Shown piece after piece: positions 5,659 through 7,857 of a DNA stretch of 7,857 nt (the first letter of the stretch is position 1; every line of letters starts with the position of its first letter). The position numbers and the translations under genes are program-made. This stretch comes from CAXDOZ01 sp963991145 (lineage in GTDB: Bacteria > Bacteroidota > Bacteroidia > Chitinophagales > JABDMM01): NCBI GenBank assembly GCA_963991145.1, contig CAXDOZ010000112.1, positions 1 to 7,857 on the forward strand, read 5' to 3'. The notes under the pieces were generated by a model. The model was not told the origin of the DNA and made no database searches. It saw only the letters and a program-made list of their open reading frames with translations.

Positions 5659-6501
5659 TTAGTAAGAGACTCTTGACGTCCTGGCTTCAACTGAGCCATC
5701 CTCATAAACATAAAAGCCTCTGTTTAGCCTCTCTCCATCTTTATACAAACCGAAGAAAAAGTCTCCATCAGCCCAGAATTTGAAACTCAGATAATCCTGA
5801 TAACCGTCATCCCAGTAACCTGTGTGATGGTCTCCACTTTCCCACCAATAAATGCCAAAATCATAATCGCAATCACCGTATTTACATTCGGTGCCTCCGC
5901 GTAAATAATTAATAGCGTCTGTATAGATCTCGTAGGTGCCATCATCCCAGGCATAAATTCCATGAGCGTCAGAATCACGATCTCCATGGTTGTATACCCC
6001 GATCCAAAAATCGCCATCGGTCCAGAATTGAGCTCCAAAAAGGTGCTTTTCACCTGCCATATCCCAAAATCCAACATGGATGTCCTGATTATCATAGACA
6101 TAAACCCCAAAGCCGTTATCGCAATCACCCCAAAGGCAACCGGTCTCAGGCCAATAGAAGCCAGGATGCGTTATGACCTTCCATCCTCCTTCTGAATTGA
6201 TATAAATACCCTGACCGTCCTCATTATCCTGCCAATTTCCAATAAAGCTTGCGCCAGAATTGTAGTAGTAAGCTCCCAGGTAGTTGCGCATTCCATCTTT
6301 GTAAAGGCCGAAATAGTAATCCCCATTGTAATATTTAAATCCACCCCAACCATTCTGGCAATCACCCAGGATACAGCCATTGGAACTAGAGGAAGAACTT
6401 TGACCTGAATTATAGTTAGGAGGTTTTACTGAGTTTCCCTGAGCAAATAGGGAAAATGAAAAAAAGATTCCGGTTAAAAGGGTGAATAGAGTTTTTATCA
6501 T
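5659..6501 (-). CDS. Secreted MORN-like repeat protein (third of a tandem trio)
   Basis: The 280-residue protein has a Sec signal peptide (1-20, ending SLFA|Q), a linker with six serines (35-40), and three super-repeats opened by C-x4-C pairs at C43/C48, C122/C127 and C206/C211. Each unit holds degenerate MORN-like motifs: GWGGFKYYNGDYYFGLYKDG in the first, FGVYVYD then IHVGFWD then DGDFWIGVYNHGD in the second, DDGYQDYLSFKFWADGDFFF in the third. The C-terminal stretch GLYKDGERLNRGFYVYEDGS and RT-x-x-V-x-Y is shared with both paralogues. MORN motifs form beta-hairpin solenoids, in some proteins binding lipids or partners; no function is established for secreted forms like this. There is no lipobox and no type IX sorting domain that I can recognise. 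It is the most diverged of the trio; its start is 6 bp after the preceding gene's stop. Confidence 0.85.
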   Translation of the reverse strand: MIKTLFTLLTGIFFSFSLFAQGNSVKPPNYNSGQSSSSSSNGCILGDCQNGWGGFKYYNGDYYFGLYKDGMRNYLGAYYYNSGASFIGNWQDNEDGQGIYINSEGGWKVITHPGFYWPETGCLWGDCDNGFGVYVYDNQDIHVGFWDMAGEKHLFGAQFWTDGDFWIGVYNHGDRDSDAHGIYAWDDGTYEIYTDAINYLRGGTECKYGDCDYDFGIYWWESGDHHTGYWDDGYQDYLSFKFWADGDFFFGLYKDGERLNRGFYVYEDGSVEARTSRVSY

Positions 6502-7837
6502 TTTGATCTAGTTATAGGTTACTTTATCTGTCCTTGGGTCAACTGTACCACTTTCATAAAAATACATTCCTCTTTTTTGTCTTTCAGAGGCTTTATACAA
6601 TCCAAAAAAGAAATCGCTGTATTGCCAAAATTTTGTCCCAAAATAATTTTGGACACCATTCTCCCAAAAGCCAATGTGCAAGTTTCCACTTTCGAATCTA
6701 TAGGCTCCCCAGCCATCTTCACAGTCACCCATTAAGCATCCGTACTGGTATCTGATGGTATTCTCAAAATATTCCTGTGTTGTTCCATCCTCCCAACAAT
6801 ATAATCCTTGTCTACTATCCTTGCGATCTCCATGGTTATATAGTCCCATCCAAAAATCTCCATCGTCCCAAAAATGAAATCCTAGCAGGTGTTCCTCACC
6901 CTCGTCATCCCAAAAGCCAACATGCATTCCACCTCCTTCATAAATCTTTACTCCCCAGCCATCTACGCAATCACCGGCGACACATCCGGTTTCTCCCCAG
7001 TAGGTTCTTGCATCTGTTTGCATTCTATAATCTCCATCTGGCCAGATTTCAATACCATGGCCAACGTCTCCATAATCTCCTTCAAACCAGGTTCCAATGT
7101 AGGTTCCACCAGTGTTCCAAAATTTCGCACCGAAATAATGCTCAGAACCATTCTTAAAAAAGCCACAGTACAAATTTCCGGAAGGAAAGAGTGCCACACC
7201 CCAACCGTTATAACAGTTCCCCATTTTGCAGCTACTACTACTTGAGCTACTTGAACTGCTAGATCTACTTTCTGGTTTAACCGAATTACTTTGAGCAAAT
7301 AAGGAAATTGACAACAAACAAAGACCGAGTAAAAAGATATTTGATTTCATAGCTATTGAATTATTCGTAATCTACTATTTCAGTTCTGGGATCAATTGTT
7401 CCATCTTCGAAGAAGTACATTCCTCTTTTTAATCTTTCAGAGTCTTTGTACAGGCCGAAGAAGAAGTCACTATATCTCCAAAACTTAAAACCTAAATAAT
7501 CCTGAACTCCATCTTCCCAAAAGCCGATGTGAATGTTACCGCTTTCAAATCTGTAAGCGCCCCAGCCTTTATAGCAATCCCCCAATAGGCAATCATTCCC
7601 TGAAGTGATGTTATCCCCGAAGAAGGTCTTTTCATTTCCAGTATTCCAGCTGTAATACCCTTGAGGACTGGTCTCTCTGTCTCCATGATTGTATAAGCCC
7701 AGATAGAAGTCGCCATCACCCCAAAAGTGGATCCCAAGTAAGTGTTCTTCGCCATTCTCATCCCAGAAGCCCACGTGCATTCCGCCGCTTTCGTAAATGT
7801 AAACTCCCCAACCATCTTCACAATCGCCAGTAACGCA
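5662..7837 (-). repeat. Eight ~82-residue cysteine-headed super-repeats across three genes
   Basis: The coding repeats fall in three blocks: 5662-6375, 6511-7230 and 7364-7837. Each unit opens with a C-x-x-G-(D/N)-C-x-x-G/D-(W/F)-G type motif, followed by GFW/GFF, an FW or YY pair, a D-F-(F/W/Y)-x-G-(L/V)-Y motif and a G-x-Y-x-(W/Y/F)-x-x-G end. The spacing of the first cysteine is 82 and 82 residues in the middle gene, 82 in the partial gene, and 79 and 84 in the third gene. Eight units are visible (3+3+2). DNA identity between units is clearly below protein similarity, which suggests old duplications under protein-level constraint. Confidence 0.8.
6508..7350 (-). CDS. Secreted MORN-like repeat protein (second of a tandem trio)
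   Basis: This 280-residue protein has a signal peptide (1-19, SLFA-type end), a run of eleven serines (30-40), and three super-repeats with C-x4-C pairs at C41/C46, C123/C128 and C205/C210, exactly 82 residues apart. Typical unit motifs are CVAGDCVDGWGVKIYEGG, MHVGFWDDEGEEHLLGFHFW and DGDFWMGLYNHGD. The last unit (CLMGDCEDGWGAYRFESGN onward) is very close to the last unit of the upstream paralogue. The product is rich in Trp, Phe, Tyr, Gly and Asp and poor in lysine, as expected of an exported beta-solenoid. The cysteine pairs probably form disulphides outside the cytoplasm, though metal binding is not excluded. The serine run is encoded by mixed AGT, AGC, TCA and TCT codons. It starts 10 bp after the preceding gene and ends 6 bp before the next, so all three are likely on one mRNA. 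Confidence 0.87.
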   Translation of the reverse strand: MKSNIFLLGLCLLSISLFAQSNSVKPESRSSSSSSSSSSSCKMGNCYNGWGVALFPSGNLYCGFFKNGSEHYFGAKFWNTGGTYIGTWFEGDYGDVGHGIEIWPDGDYRMQTDARTYWGETGCVAGDCVDGWGVKIYEGGGMHVGFWDDEGEEHLLGFHFWDDGDFWMGLYNHGDRKDSRQGLYCWEDGTTQEYFENTIRYQYGCLMGDCEDGWGAYRFESGNLHIGFWENGVQNYFGTKFWQYSDFFFGLYKASERQKRGMYFYESGTVDPRTDKVTYN

Positions 7838-7857
7838 GCCGGATTCCGCCCAGGACC
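7361..7857 (-). CDS. Secreted MORN-like repeat protein, 5' end beyond the window (first visible of the trio)
   Basis: The reading frame stays open from the TAA at 7361-7363 to the window edge, giving at least 165 codons. The in-frame ATG at 7778-7780 lies inside a repeat unit (the M of GGMHVGFWDENG) and is not the true start: the residues before it, SWAESGCVTGDCEDGWGVYI and YESG, continue the family pattern. Visible are the last super-repeats of what is presumably a three-unit protein, with C-x4-C pairs 82 residues apart (first cysteines at 7835-7837 and 7589-7591). The final unit, CLLGDCYKGWGAYRFESGN to the end, matches that of the next gene closely, making these two the closest pair. The signal peptide, serine linker, first repeat and operon promoter should lie to the right of the window. 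Confidence 0.85.
   Translation of the reverse strand, partial: SWAESGCVTGDCEDGWGVYIYESGGMHVGFWDENGEEHLLGIHFWGDGDFYLGLYNHGDRETSPQGYYSWNTGNEKTFFGDNITSGNDCLLGDCYKGWGAYRFESGNIHIGFWEDGVQDYLGFKFWRYSDFFFGLYKDSERLKRGMYFFEDGTIDPRTEIVDYE

Noticed and set aside
5962..6380. Other overlapping frames inside the third MORN-like gene
   Set aside because: The annotated frame has a signal peptide and repeats matching its paralogues; the alternative frames show neither.
6777..7245. Plus-strand open frames of over 100 codons opposite the middle MORN-like gene
   Set aside because: They are antisense shadows of a gene with strong repeat structure, have no recognisable domain, and are rich in His, Pro and Ser as expected from the complement.

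Overview
The window looks like the end of a contig from a member of the Bacteroidota. The pointers are a pair of DUF4136 lipoproteins, a short Crp/Fnr-type regulator of the kind common in that phylum, a bacterial bestrophin, secreted MORN-like proteins whose signal peptides end in FAQ, A/T-rich sequence before start codons with few Shine-Dalgarno motifs, and tightly packed genes. This placement is inference; no rRNA or other marker gene is present.

The first 46 bases are not genomic. They match the i7 side of an Illumina Nextera library molecule, including an 8-base index, so base 47 is the true start of insert sequence. Next come a bestrophin-like channel gene on the minus strand (47-925), a 66-bp divergent spacer, and a small lipoprotein gene on the plus strand (992-1573). 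That gene meets the minus-strand gene at 1574 with no base between the two stop codons.

From 1574 to the right end every gene is on the minus strand, so transcription runs from high to low coordinates. In that order they are: three tandem paralogues of secreted, serine-linker, cysteine-paired MORN-like repeat proteins (7857-7361, 5' end outside the window; 7350-6508; 6501-5659), spaced 10 and 6 bp apart; a YhbS-like GNAT acetyltransferase (5540-5016); a RimJ/RimL-like GNAT acetyltransferase (4980-4441); an unrecognised small secreted protein with four cysteines (4438-3971); a Crp/Fnr-family regulator (3962-3381); a START/SRPBCC-fold protein (3311-2883); and two tandem DUF4136 lipoproteins (2832-2155 and 2152-1574).

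Likely transcription units by spacing are the MORN-like trio; the two acetyltransferases, secreted protein and regulator (gaps 35, 2 and 8 bp), perhaps with the SRPBCC gene after a 69-bp gap; and the DUF4136 pair (2-bp gap). The most distinctive part is the MORN-like trio. Each ~280-residue protein is built from 79-84-residue super-repeats, each opened by a C-x4-C pair. In two of the three proteins the visible pairs are exactly 82 residues apart. I see no tRNA, rRNA, CRISPR array or insertion sequence.
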